Below are positions 34,635 through 47,100 of a stretch of DNA of 64,000 nucleotides, piece after piece. Source of the DNA: Galeopsis tetrahit (taxonomy: Eukaryota; Streptophyta; Magnoliopsida; Lamiales; Lamiaceae); contig OY776133.1 in assembly GCA_963675135.1 (NCBI GenBank), positions 36,109,494-36,173,493 on the forward strand, written 5' to 3'. Position 1 is the stretch's first letter. The number at the start of each line of letters is the position of its first letter. Position numbers and translations under genes: made by a program. The notes under the pieces were generated by a model, which did not search any database, was not told the origin of the DNA, and was given only the letters and a program-made list of their open reading frames with translations.

Positions 34635-34646
34635 GCTCTGATACCA
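34635..34646 (-). other. Primer binding site (tRNA-iMet) of element A
   Basis: Minus strand TGGTATCAGAGC, two bases inside the LTR at 34649. Confidence 0.9.
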
Positions 34647-34648
34647 CT

Positions 34649-35973
34649 TGTAAGGTCCCTAGTTGAGTTAATAATATTGAGTAAGCTAGTGAAAATGTCT
34701 AGAGGGGGGTGAATAGACTTTTCAAAAATCTTTGAATATATCAGAATACGAATGCGAAATATCAGAATTACAATGAGCCCAATCAAGTTTATACTCAACT
34801 AAATTCGCGAACTTCTGTATGAACACTCTACTAGTCTTGTTCAGATATGTAATTCAATCAATTAAACAGTTAATCAATCAAACACAAATAAAACAGTAAA
34901 GTAAAACAAACACGAGATTTATAGTGGTTCGAAAACTTGTCTACATCCACTCTCACAAACTCAGTTGTGATATTCTTATTAACTCGTCCAATTGAGTAAT
35001 GTGTTCTTATAGCTTTAAGTCCCAAGAAATAAGACTTAGATCTTCTCGATAACACTACCAAGTGCTTCTTCGATCTAACTAGCTATTTAACAAGCAACTA
35101 GCAATTTGAAACAAAAATAAACTTCTCTTTGTTCAGTAGCAGCCTTCTGAATTTCTTCACTTGTCTTATAGCTTCACTTTCTGAACTTCACAACTCTGAG
35201 AGTTTGTTTGCTTCTTGAATGCTTCGTAAATTCTCTTCACTTGAGTATAGAATGTCAGTGTATCAGTAGTCTTTAATCGTTCAATACCTTGGGGTATTTA
35301 TAGACTTCCAATTTCAAGAACATTCTGTTATGTAACTAACTTTTCTTGAAAACTGATTTCTAACTTCTCCTTCTTATCCTTCCACGCGTTTCTTTAGTTA
35401 ATTAGTTATTCCATAACTAACTCTTCAATCTTTATCTTCACACGCGTTTTAATAACTAACTTCTTTCTTCTTGTCTTGTCTTGTTGCGCACCTGTCTTGT
35501 CTGGTTTCAACACTTAGACAAATTCTGAGTCTTCTTCTTACTCATCTTGTCTTGCGCAGGTCTTCTTCTGTAGACTTCAATAGAACACTAAACTAGTCCT
35601 ATCATCTAATCTTAACAAGACTATTACATTACTTTAAGCTTTATAACATAGCTTAGTCAACATAAGATCTATACAATGAATATAAACGAATACAAACGAA
35701 ACATTATGAGCTTCTATACAACTTGAATAGCTCAGTATAAATCATAAACACATATACACAAAGTACTTATAAAACGTACTTATCTTTTGAACTTTAAACT
35801 TTTCTTTTAAACTTATACTTGTCTTGTGAACTCTACTGATCTGTTCAAGACGACTTCCATAACTAGACTATATCAGTCAACACTTAGAAAATATTCAAGT
35901 CTACTTTTGGCTTATCAAAACTCATCTTATCTTTTCATCATTTAGGACTTGTCTTAGGATTCACATCCCAACA
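34649..35973 (-). repeat. 5' LTR of element A (1325 bp)
   Basis: TGTAAGGTCCC...CATCCCAACA on the + strand, paired with 12175-13493. A TATA box (minus strand TATAAATA) lies at 35295-35302. Confidence 0.95.
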
Positions 35974-36921
35974 TAGAGCAAATATTCTAAGTCCAGAAAA
36001 TCAGAAGAGCTCAAGAACACCTTCATAGAAGATATTCAGCAAAGTATCCTTACACTCTTAATCTCCCAGTGAGTGAGCTCGGCTAGGCCAGTAGTGTATC
36101 ATATATATCCTAAGCCTAGAAGAGAAATTTTCAATCCTAACATTAGCCTAAACCAGATTGTAAGGAAATTTCTCATCTCTCTCGAGTCCTCCCTTCTAAT
36201 ACACCCATTTAGAAGATAGGCCGAGGTATACACATACTTTCATTTATTGGTATTAACCACTGTAAAAGTTACTTGTTACCTAACCAATAAGTAGATCCGT
36301 ATCCTCATAAAGTTGTTGAGGTTCTTGATCACAAGTCTTCTCTTGGGACTATAAAGTAGTAAGCCGTCCTCCTCTTGGGACGTCAAAGTGTTCAAAGAGT
36401 CTAATATCATGATTGAGATCGTGAGAGTGGATGTAGGATATTGAGATCCGAATCACTATAAATATATGTGTTATTTACAGCTTTAGCATGCATATTTACA
36501 TTAGCATAAGTGTTTAAAAGGAAACTGTCTTATATCAGCAGACACCAAGTTTTCTGATATACTCATTTGTTTTGTTATTCGAAAGTTCATAATCAGAAGA
36601 CACCAAGTCTTCTGATAGGTGTCTTCTGATATCATAAAATGTGTTCATGCATAAAATAAAAGTTTTAAATTTCCATAAGTACATAGACGAGTATAATCTT
36701 TCTAAAATGGGCACACTACAAATTCCGCAAACGCTTCTCTATCAGTTGTGATGTAATCAGTAGGCATTATAGTTCTAGACTCCTAGATTAGTCAGCTGAC
36801 CAAGTCATCTGTATAGAGAGCTAATTTTGTTTTATACACCTGAACTTATATATCAGATGTCAACAAGTCATCTGATTTTCCAGAAACTCGTCTGATGTAT
36901 ACCCCATAAAAGGGACCAACA
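35974..36921 (+). repeat. Solo LTR1, right part
   Basis: Continuation of 11445-12174 after element A, ending AGGGACCAACA. Contains CATCTGATTTTCC-like repeats (TCAGCAGACACCAAG, TCAGAAGACACCAAG) about 70 bp apart. Confidence 0.8.
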
Positions 36922-37310
36922 AAAATCTTGATAAGTTGTTTCACAAAGCGATTGCTACAAATGAAAGGAGAGGTTTTGTACATGGTATGTCCCAACTAAT
37001 GACTCATCTATTTAAGACTATATATACTTCACCAATTTGATGCGTTGTGTTCCTCAATTGCCTTAGCAGCCAATATACGTGAACTTTAATCTATAAAAGT
37101 CTGTAATTTGTTGATTTTTTTTACATTTTGGTTAAAAGTATGATTCATGAACTGTTAGTTTTGATATTTGGAATCTATATAATATAGCTTCTGGTTTCTT
37201 AAACTTTTCTGGTACAAGCATGTGAATAGTTTAGTTAAAGCAAACCAATAAATTTTTCTTTCTTTTTGCTCATTACATAAATCAGGAAATGGAGCCTTTT
37301 ATTCTGGAAG
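36922..37310 (+). pseudogene. 3' part of the split exon plus the next mini-exon
   Basis: After the TSD the frame continues ILISCFTKRLLQMKGEVLYM to a donor (ATG|GTATGT, intron from 36985). An acceptor ATCAG at 37281-37285 opens a 25-bp exon (EMEPFILE) with donor GAAG|GTATGC at 37311. Splicing keeps the frame, good evidence for a former gene. I do not recognise the protein. It is on the + strand like the other gene fragments. Confidence 0.5.
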
Positions 37311-39012
37311 GTATGCATAAGTTGTAGAGAATTATAGTACTTCTGTTAGATAAAAAAAGCTTTGAATCAATAGGTCACATGCATTGCTACTTTAATATTT
37401 GTCAAAAGAAAATAAACTTATTTGATCATGACTCTACTTTCTGTTTTCTTAATTACCTTTTTGGAAAAATGAATGAGCATTCTCATCTTGAATGCTTTTC
37501 TCCATTTTGTGTTTAGCTCTATATATGTGAAATGACATTTTCATGTTTTGTTTGGTTCCATCAATGAATATTGCTTATGGATACAAAATTACATTCAATT
37601 GCTACTACCTAAACATTTTCATTAATAAGTATACATGGTCTATACATTCTAAGAACATAATATATGCAATAGTTATTACTAGACAATTTACAAACTCATA
37701 GATAAAGAGGCATAGCTACAATATTTTTTATGATTTTGTTAGTGTGTATTGGGTTCTCAATTTCTATAATTTGTTAGCACAAACCTGTTTATTTGTTCCT
37801 ATTTGGTTTGATCCCACCAAAGTAGGACTGATATTCGCTCGTTCCCTTGACCTAAACACACAATTTGTGATATGTGCTTTGTTATAAGTGGAGGGTGCCC
37901 TAACAAAGGTTATGTGTTTTTTTAATCTCCTTTAATGTGTGACAATGCTAGTCTTTGAATTTCATGATTTTAGGAGTTCTTGCATATGAGCATCAACTCT
38001 CTCAAACAGAGTTGTTCTTGGCTTCTTGCATATGCGTCGCTCATACAATATTTTTGCTTATCTGTCGATTAAGGGATAACTTAATTACACATGTTAAATT
38101 TTGGTTTAGTTATTCTCTTTAAAAATATTTGACATGTCACTTGAGTTTTGAAAGCCGTGAAGTTTAATTCTTCACGACTTCACCTATCTCAAAATTTCTA
38201 AAACCCTATTCTCATCTTCGTCGTTGAATCTCTGCATTGAGTCTAGGGCTTGGCTATCTCAGATATATTGTGTCACCGACGTCGCATGTGTCGTCCCTGC
38301 ATATTGCACACTCAGCTGCCTCAACCCCGCAGGTCTGCCACCATCGCTGGTGCACTACTACTGTTTCAGGTAACCATTAAATTAATAATATACTTTTTAA
38401 AAACATCTTTTCATACGAAATAATTTTATACATATTTTTTTTTTTTTTGGGGGGGGGGGTCATTTTCCTCTATGTTTCTCTGGTTTTTTTTTGGCTTATA
38501 GTTGAGATTAACTATATTGAATATATACTCCTATAATGAATCATGAAATTCTGCACCAGACTCAATTACAAATTTGGAATGCCTGATTTCCAATCCCTTA
38601 CCAGTTTCACCTTCTCATTTCTTCTAAGTTACTTCACGATCAACCTATATATGGAACTGGACTCTAGGTTAAATTTACTCAAATTAGCTTTTTCAGATAT
38701 AAGGGTTTAGTGGTTCACCGTTCATCTGAGACAATATACTTGATTGTATATTCTACTCATTGTGATTTTGGTCTTTGTAAAATCATACTATAATTTATGC
38801 TCTCTAGGATGAGATGGTCTGGCCTAAGTTTATTGAATTTCAGAAGAGGTGACTGTGCAATTGTTTTGGTCCGGTCCTGACATTTCTTAATTTTTACATG
38901 TGTCTGTTAATGTAGCAAATTGAGTTTTACACCTTTGATCTTATTTGTTTCTTTAAGTGTACGGTAATAGACATGTGATTACCATGAAAAGAACATTTGT
39001 CTTGCTTTACAG
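37311..39012. other. AT-rich sequence, intron-like or intergenic
   Basis: No coding frame stands out. A T-run followed by ten G (about 38440-38458) and a small palindrome CGTGAAG...CTTCACG (about 38156-38176) are visible. The part 38180-38380 has a leader-like composition ending TTTCAGGTAACC. Confidence 0.45.
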
Positions 39013-39267
39013 AGGTTACTAAAGGCAATGGGAAATAAATTCTTGATGTAGTCGGAAGATGGGTTGAACTATATGAGAGGAATCGAGAAAGTCCACAATG
39101 GTTGAACTCTTGATTTATGCTTTTTGCGACTGTTTTTTTTTTCTAATCATGATTCCGTTATTCGAGTCCATCCATTTGTACTGCTATTTTATTGTATTGT
39201 CACGTGCAGGCTTGTGGAGCAAAATATCGCAGTGTAGAAGAGGTTTTAGATGAAACTGGTGATGTTG
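39013..39267 (+). pseudogene. SCC3: Cohesin subunit SCC3 (STAG) fragment, two broken exons
   Basis: The first exon after acceptor TTTACAG encodes VTKGNGK, a TAA, then ILDVVGRWVELYERNRESP; after a one-base shift at about 39098 it reads MVELLIYAFC to about 39130. The second exon (39210-39267), after acceptor CACGTGCAG, encodes ACGAKYRSVEEVLDETGDVG and ends at a donor-like TTG|GTGG. The order KGNGK - VV-x2-WVE-x-YE - MVELL - ACGAKY-x3-EE-x-LDE is that of plant SCC3, a HEAT-repeat subunit of the cohesin ring. The in-frame stop and shift show it is a pseudogene; neighbouring SCC3 exons are absent. Confidence 0.75.
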
Positions 39268-39440
39268 GTGGCTGCTTTGGAGTTAAACACTTAACTTTAG
39301 AATTTAGATTAATTTAGATTAAAAAGACTTGATTAGAAATGTAAATGCTCTGGTAAAATTAACTACTACGTGGTTTTGTGTTCAATTCTACTATTGACAT
39401 GATATATATGGCTACTACTTGATTCAGTAATAAATAATTA

Positions 39441-39733
39441 CTCCCTCCGTCCAATTTTATTATGCCCACTTCTCCGGGCACGGGTTTTAATGAATATTGA
39501 TTAGTTTATTCATAAAGTAGATAAGTTGAGGGTATGATTAGGGTATTGTGGGGTCTATTTATAAATAAATGATTGTTTATGAATAAAGTGAATGACAAAT
39601 TGGATAAATAAGTGATGGTAGGAGGGTGGAGATAAAGTAGTATGAATAGTATTGTTTCCAAAAAGGGTATGGGCATAATAAAATTGGACAACCAAAAAAG
39701 GAAAGTGAGAATAATGAAATTGGACGGAGAGAA
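39441..39733. mobile_element. Stowaway-type MITE (293 bp)
   Basis: Terminal inverted repeats CTCCCTCCGTCC (left) and GGACGGAGAGAA (right), flanked by TA (39439-39440 and 39734-39735), the target of Tc1/mariner elements. A second, longer internal complementarity involves AATTTTATTATGCCCA. No coding capacity. Confidence 0.9.
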
Positions 39734-40010
39734 TACTTTATTAGAATTCGCGTGATATTGATGTCTATTTGTGAGTTCTTATAATTTAAGTTATAATTTT
39801 TATTATCAAATTTATTTTATTTTCTTTATACAAACAACTATCTCTGGAAGATCTATGCACTCACTGTTCCCATCCTTAGTTTTGTTGGTTCCTCTCAAAT
39901 TCGATTTCCAACTATGGAAACTTCCCTATGAAAAATTGTGTCAAATTTTAATTTTGTGGGTTGATTTAGTTCATCAATCTTTTTGGTGTGACCATTAAGT
40001 ACTTGACATT

Positions 40011-41305
40011 TGTAGGTCCCGAAGATGAGTTAATATCGAGGGAAGCTAAAGAAAACGTCTAGAGGGGGGTGAATAGACTTTTCTAAAATCTTTCGATATA
40101 TCAGAATTACAAAATGCGGAATACGAAATTAATAATGAGTCCAACTAAAGTTTATACTCAATCTTCAAAATTCGAGAACTCTATTCTATACTCAACTTGT
40201 CTTGTTCAGTTATGTGTGTAAACAATTAAGCAATTAAAACAAAACAGTAAAGTAACAACACAAACAATTTATAGTGGTTCGACAACTTGTCTACGTCCAC
40301 TCTCACAACCCAGTTGTGATGTTTCCACTAACTCTTCCAATCGAGTACAAAGTGTGATTTCTTGTTCTTTTAAATCCCAAGAAAAAGACTTAGATCTTCT
40401 AAAACTATACCACCAGATATGTCTACGATCTTACTAGAAATTTAACAAGTATCTAGCAACTTGATAACAACAAACAAAAACTAAAAACTTATTCAGTAGC
40501 AGTCTTCTGGTTTCTTCACTTCACTAGCGGACTTGCTTTCTGAACTTCAATGAACTCTGTGAGTAAGCTTCGAATGCTTCAGTAAATCTTCAGTATATGT
40601 ATTTGCAGTAGTCTCCTAATGATAAACACCTTGAGGTATTTATAGACTTCAAATTCAAGAACTTAGTTAGTTGTAACCAACTCTTCTTGAAAACTAACTT
40701 CCAACTGAATCTTCTTATCCATTCACGCGTTTCTTGTAAATTAGTTATTTCTAACTAACTTTGATTCTTATCTTTCCACGCGCTTCATTTGAACTTTACT
40801 TCAAATTACTTCTAGTTGACTTGTCTTGTGTAGTCTTGTATATGCACTTGTCTTGTTGAGTAGACTACATGTCTTGTGTATTAGACTTCAACCCTTCTTG
40901 TCCGGTCTTCTTGTGCAATCTTCAATAGTAGACTATTCTAATCCTAACAAGACTATTACATTACTTTAAGCTTTATAGCTTAGTCAACTTACAAACTATA
41001 CAATGAATCTATCTATTACATACGAAAATCATGAGCTCTATACAATGATTATTATAGCTCAATAACAATCTAATATGTATACAAATAGCAAATGTGAAGT
41101 ACTTATAAATCGTACTTATCTTTTAACATAATAACAACACTTATCTTTCACATGTGAACTCTACTGGTCTGTTCTAGATGACTCCTTCTTAACTAGACTA
41201 GATTAGTCAACACTTAGAAAAATTCAAACTACTTTTGGCTTATCAAAACTTCATCTTTATCTTTTAATCATCATGTAGGACTTGTCTAGGATTCATATCC
41301 CAACA
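40011..41305 (-). repeat. 3' LTR of element B (1295 bp)
   Basis: TGTAGGTCCCGAAG...CATATCCCAACA. A TATA box on the minus strand falls within AGGTATTTATAGAC (about 40637-40650). Polypurine tract (minus AAAAAGGGGGAAAT) directly inside at 41306-41320. Confidence 0.95.
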
Positions 41306-41510
41306 ATTTCCCCCTTTTTGATGAAGCCAAAACTACTTGAATCTTTTCTCAATAGTAGACTAGTTAAGTAGTTATCTTGTCTTAACACCAAATAGTACTT
41401 ATATTTTCATTCATTCAAAATAATACCAGTAGATATTACACATACTTCAAAAATTAACAAACTAATGATAAACTGAGAAAATAAAACTAAGTATCAGAGC
41501 ACATAATCAA

Positions 41511-42631
41511 CTAATCTGAAAGTGTACCTCCTTCTGGGTTAGGAACACAGAATGCATCAAGGAATCTCTTGTGAATAACTCTGACATGGTCTTCATCTTC
41601 AATCTTCTCTTTATCTAGTAGCTCTTCTTCAAATTTCTTGATTTGATTAAAATCAACTCTTCTACCAGAACTGGACATAGGACATTTCCACTTTGGAAAT
41701 ACAGGAACTAGAATGTTGAAATTCGCTCCAGCAGATATCCTCAAGATCAAATTCCATAGCATCTTGTTCTGACCTTCCATGAATTTGTCAAACACAGCAT
41801 ACAACTCATCTGGACTATCAGAATCACCATACTTACGAATAATCCAATGATCAAGTTCCCATTGCCTCTTCACTTTCATCCATTCAGATCGATATTTTCT
41901 ATCAATGAAGTAGTCAATGAACTGATCTTCCATCTGATCTTCATCTGCCTTCAGCTTCTGCAAACTCTCAATATGATTTCCAATCTTCTTCTTGTTTGCA
42001 TATCGACTTTCATCATTTGGATTAACAACCTTTTGTTTCTTCACAACTGTTGTTGTCTCAACTTCTTTCGGCTCTTCTATATGAATAGCTTTCCTTTTTT
42101 ATACTTGTCTGGTCTGAACTATAGCTTCAGGAGATGCAACAGCTTTGCCCTTCTCCTTCCTCTTCAACTCATCTGCTCTAGCTTGCTCGAGCTCTACAGT
42201 TTTCACCAACTTGCCTCTCTTAGGCCTTCTTAGCTCTTGCATGGTAGTAGCAGCAGCTTCTTTGACTTCTGGTTCAGCACTAGACTAAGCTTTCTCACCT
42301 TCAGCAACAACTTCAACTCGACTTGTCTCTTCCCCCTTTTTGGCTTCATCAGTCGCCTTGAGAGAGAAAAGAGAAGTAAACCGAGTCATTTCTTCAAACA
42401 TAGCTTGCTTCATAAGGTTCGTAGCTCTTTCAATTTGCCTTTCATGAGAACCGTCTTGACTCAACTTGTCCAGCTTGGTTGCCACCAACTCCAGCTTCTG
42501 AGTAGATAAGTTCAACTCATTCTTAAAATGTGTTGCAGTTAGACGCAGCTTCCTGTTCTCTTCAGTCATAGCACTGATAATTTCTCTTGCTTGTGCTAAC
42601 TGATCATAGGCTTCTTTTCTCTGAACATCAG
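41511..42631 (-). pseudogene. ORF3 of element B, C-terminal remnant
   Basis: Matches residues of about 785-1140 of the intact ORF3: QRKEAYDQLAQAREII coiled coil, then a stop near 42285, KRGKLVKT-like basic cluster, a stop near 42099, and the C-terminal block WELDHWIIRKYG to LSD at 41511. The coding homology ends exactly where the C LTR begins (42632); the candidate TSD of C is ATCAG (42627-42631), whose partner is lost. Confidence 0.88.
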
Positions 42632-43923
42632 TGTAGGTCCCCAAAGTTGAGTTAATAACGAGTAAGCTAGTGAAAATGTCTAGAGGGGGGGTGAATAGAC
42701 TTTTCAAAATTCTATCGAAATATCAGAATATAATATGCGGAATACGAAATTAACAATGAGCCCAATTCAAGTTTATACTCAACTTCTATATTCGAGAACT
42801 CTGTTCTATACTCAACTTGTCTAGTTTAGTAGTAGTTAAAACAGTTAAGCAATTAAACAATTAAAACAGTAAAGTAAACAACACACAAAGATTTATAGTG
42901 GTTCGACAACTTGTCTACATCCACTCTCACAAACCCAGTTGTGATGTTTCCACTAAACTCTTTCAATCGAGTACAAGTGTATAATTCCTGTCTTTTAAAG
43001 TCCCAAGAAGAAGACTTAGATCTTCAACAGACTATACCTCCAGATATGTCTACGATCTAACTAGAAATTTAACAAGTATCTAGCAACTTGATAAAAACAA
43101 CAAAAACTAAAAACTTCTCTGATCTTCAGTAGCAGTCTTCTGGATTTCTTCACTTCACTTCTGACTTGCTTTCTGAACTTTAATAAACTCTGAAAGTAAT
43201 CTTCAATATATCTTCAGTATGTAGCTTCAGTATACGTAGTTGCAGTAGTCTTCAAATGATCATCATCATGAAGTATTTATAACATTCAAGAACTTAGTTA
43301 GTTGTAACCAACTTTTCTTGATAACTACCTTCAACTGAATCTTCTTATCCATATACGCGTTTCTGTTATGAATTAGTTATTCCATAACTAACTTCTAACT
43401 TTATCTTTATACGCGCTTCACTTCGATTTAAACTTTGACTTTAAGTAACTCTCGTTGACTTGTCTTGAGTAGACTTGTATGCACTTGTCTTGTCTTGTAG
43501 TCCTCCTTATCTTGAGTAGTAGACTTCAATCTTCTTGACTTGTCTTCCTTCTTCAAACGATAGACTATACTAAACTTATCAAGACTATTACATTACTTTA
43601 AGCTTTCATAATACAAGCTTAGTCAACTTATAAACTATACAATCAATCTAATCTATTACATATAAAATCATGAGCTTCTATACACCTTTCAAATAGCTCA
43701 GTAACAAACTTAAACAAATATGAAGTACTTATAAAAACGTACTTATCTTTTAATATGAATTTATGTGAACTCATGTGAACTCTACTGGTCTTTGCACAAG
43801 ATGACTCAACTCAACTAGACTAGATCAGTCAGTACTTAGAAAATATTCAATCCACTTTTGGCTTATCAAAACTTCATCTTATCTTTCATCACTTAGGACT
43901 TGTCTAGGATTCATATCCCAACA
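42632..43923 (-). repeat. 3' LTR of element C (1292 bp)
   Basis: TGTAGGTCCCCAAAGTTGAG...CATATCCCAACA. Closest in pattern to the LTRs of A and B but distinct from both. Its polypurine tract follows at 43924-43938. There is no matching C LTR on the 5' side. Confidence 0.92.
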
Positions 43924-44117
43924 ATTTCCCCCTTTTTGATGAAGCCAAAACTACTTGAATCTTTTCTCATAAGTAGACTAGTTAAGTAGTTATCTTGTCT
44001 TTTAACATCAAATATTTCTTATCTTTCATTCATTCAAAATAGATCAGTAGATATTACACATACTTCAAAAAAAAACTAAGTATCAGAGCAAAAAAAACTT
44101 AAAAAAAACAAAGTCAA

Positions 44118-47100
44118 CTAGTCTGAAAGATTACCTCCTTCTGGGTTTGGAACATGAAACGCATCGAGGATCCTTCTATGAATCAGACTAATATGACCAT
44201 CATCTACGATCTTCTCTTTGTCTAATAGATCTTCTTCAAACTTCTTAATCTTGCTCATATCAATCCTTTTACCTGAACTTGTCATGGGACATTTCCAGTC
44301 AGGAAATTCAGGAACAAGGATATTGAAGTTAGCTCCAGCCGATATCCTTAGAATAAGATGCCATAACTTCCTGTGTTGACCTTCCATGAACCTGTCAAAC
44401 AGTTGATAAAGTTCATCTTGATTTTCAGCATCACCAAACTTCCTAATTATCCAATGATCAAGTTCCCATTGATTCTTCACTTCAATCCATTCAGCTCTAT
44501 GCTCATTATCTATGAAGTGATCAATGAACTTGTCTTCCATCTGATCTTCATCAGCTTTCAATTTCTGCAGTCTTTCAATATGCTTGACAATCTTCTTCTT
44601 GCTAGCATAATGAATTTCATCATCATTAATCCTTTGTTTCTTTTCAACAATTGTAGTAGCAGTAGCTTCTTCAACATTCAGTTTTCTTTTAGTTCGTCTG
44701 GTCTGAATTTCAGCTTCTGGAGACGCAGCTTCTTCTTTGCCTTTGATCAATTTCTGCTCTTCTGATCTCAGCTTCTCTAAATCAGCAGTCTTGACCAGCT
44801 TACCTCTCTTAGGTCTTTTGAGCTCTTGAATAGTTTCAGCTGCCTCCTTAGCTTCCGGTTCAGCTGACTTCTCTACAATACTTGAATCTTCCCCCTTTTT
44901 GGCTTCATCTGCCTTAAGAGTGAAAAGACTAGTAAAGCGAGTCATTTCTTCCTTAACAGCTTCCTTCATGGCTTCAGCAGCTAACTCAATCTGCCTCTGA
45001 TGCGTCTTCTCATGACTCAGCTTGTCAAGACGATCAGTAGCCAATTCCAACTTCCTTGTACATGAAACCAGTTCATTTTCCAAATGAGTAGCCGTTTGTC
45101 GAAGAAGAGTGTTCTGAGAAGTTAACTCGGTAAGAATAGCTTGAGAACGCACCAACTGATCTTGTGCTTCTCTTCTTTGATCATCAGCAATGGCAACCTT
45201 AACACTGTAGAGTCTCTCCATTTTGCTTGATTCTTCAGCCAAAGCTCTAGCAAACTCAATCGATCTCTTTTCTGAAATATTACCTTGTTTCATCAGAAAA
45301 TTTTCAACTTCAGCACTCATCTTCTCTCGAAAAGTTGAGTCCAACTTGCTGACTTCACCAACCATCAAATCTCTGGTATTGTCAACAATGAACTGATTCT
45401 GGTCAACTAACACATCCTTCATCTTCGAGTGTAGAAACTCGTCTATGGCAGTTTGAACAGTACCTTTCAGATCGATCTTCAATTCATCCAAAAATCTTTC
45501 TGAAACAGCTTGAATAGATGACTGAGTCTCATGCACTTTCTCAACAAGCTCATCTTCATTAAACATCTCGGCATCCAAGAACTCATCATCTTCTTTACCA
45601 AACTGAAAAGAGTTTGAACTTTCAGAACATTCAGCTTCATCTTCTGAACCATCCTCTATTTCCAAGATAGGTTCTGAAGTCTGTACTTTCAACTCGGCTT
45701 CTTCAGGCTTGATCTCGTCTTCCACCAGATCAGTCTGGGTTCCGACATCAAACGAGAATTCATCTTCAAGAACACCATCAGGAATGTTCAGTAGCTTCTT
45801 GACTAAGTTAACCAGGGCCTTGCGGGGAAATAGTTCGGAATGATCCTTAACTCCACTATTCTCTTTCTGTTCCATCTCCCAATCCATGAAATTGGAGATG
45901 CCGCCTTTGCCTTGAATAACTTCAAACAGATCATCCGTAGACGACTTCTTCAAAGCGAACCACGTGCAGACTCTTACAAGCTTCTCAAACTGTTCAGAAG
46001 CCGTGTCGATGTCAAGAGTCGAGAGCTGCTTTTTCAGATTTCTTGAAACTCTGGCACGGACCCTCTTCTCACGAAGACATATAGGATAGTATACAAGGGA
46101 TTCAAATCTAACCTCAGACGGGTCCTGAGTAGATGGGGTCTCTACCTCAGTTGTTGCAGTGGCAACTGGTGATTTGTCTGAAGTAGATGGGATAGAGGGT
46201 TCACCATATTCTGGTGAGGGAGAGGGAGTGAAAGCAATGGTTTCAATGGGCTTTGATGTGGTTTGGTCAAGTGTGACAACTGTCTGAGTATCAGTTGTGT
46301 CCTTTTTGGGAGTGATTTGGGGTAGGCTTGCCCTCAGCGGATATGCTGGCAATGCCTGAGAGGTTAAGGGTAAAGGACGAGGCCTAGATCGGTGTGATCT
46401 AGCCTTGGTTCGAACAGAGGGGAGAGAGAGAGAGGGAATTGACAAAGATTTAGATGAAGAACCAACCTGGTAAGTCATCTCTTCTGGTGGAGGTGGAGTA
46501 CCAATCCTTACAAGACGAAGAACTTGGGTCTCCTTCTCTTCATCATCCTTCTTCATAACATCAGCTTCCTTGTCTGAGTGAGTCTGTTCAGAATCATCTC
46601 CACTCGACTCAGCTTTTGCAGGAGCCTTCGTCTCTTCATCCTCGGACTCATCTTCTGAAGAACTAGATGAGTTTCCATAAGGCAAGACGTCAGAGTCCTC
46701 AATCTGGACACGTCTAGGGGCAGCTGGCCTTGTAGCAGCCTGCTTCCTTACAGCCTCTTTCTTCAAATAAAATTTCAGCGGATGGAATGGTTTTCCTTTA
46801 CTCCAACTCGACTTGTTCGGCAGTAGACGAGGAAGTAGAATACTGAGCATGTTACCATATCCAACAGCCGTAGACACCACCCAATTGCGAGTGTGGTCAT
46901 CTACTCGAACGCTCTTCTCGAAATACATGATTCGATCTGCAATTATCCTGAACCAATCTCCTTCAGTTATGCCATCATAAATTGCAGCCATAACCCTTGC
47001 TTTGGCAAAAGTCACCGAGTCATGCGAACCAGTGGAGCTGAGTAGAATTTTGCTGGCAATATCCAACAATGTGCGATACTTGTCTAGAAGATCACCCTTC

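Larger units (their letters stand above)
12175..35973 (-). mobile_element. Sirevirus-like copia element A with ORF3, carrying nested insertions
   Basis: Element on the minus strand with LTRs 12175-13493 (3') and 34649-35973 (5'), tRNA-iMet primer site 34635-34646, gag, pol, a long spacer, ORF3 and a polypurine tract. The flanks are CAGAG (left) and TAGAG (right), four of five matching, so probably an aged 5-bp TSD inside LTR1. Two large insertions are present: an Athila-like element (14230-23036) in ORF3 and a solo LTR (28354-30130) in pol; without them A is about 13.2 kb. The two LTRs differ at roughly 26 sites in 1.32 kb by hand count. All three coding regions have stops or frameshifts. Confidence 0.93.

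Noticed and set aside
38440..38458. T-run followed by a G-run as a functional signal
   Set aside because: Simple homopolymer tract, possibly with sequencing error; no partner features.
39506..39691. 61-aa frame on the minus strand
   Set aside because: Lies within the Stowaway MITE and has no protein character.
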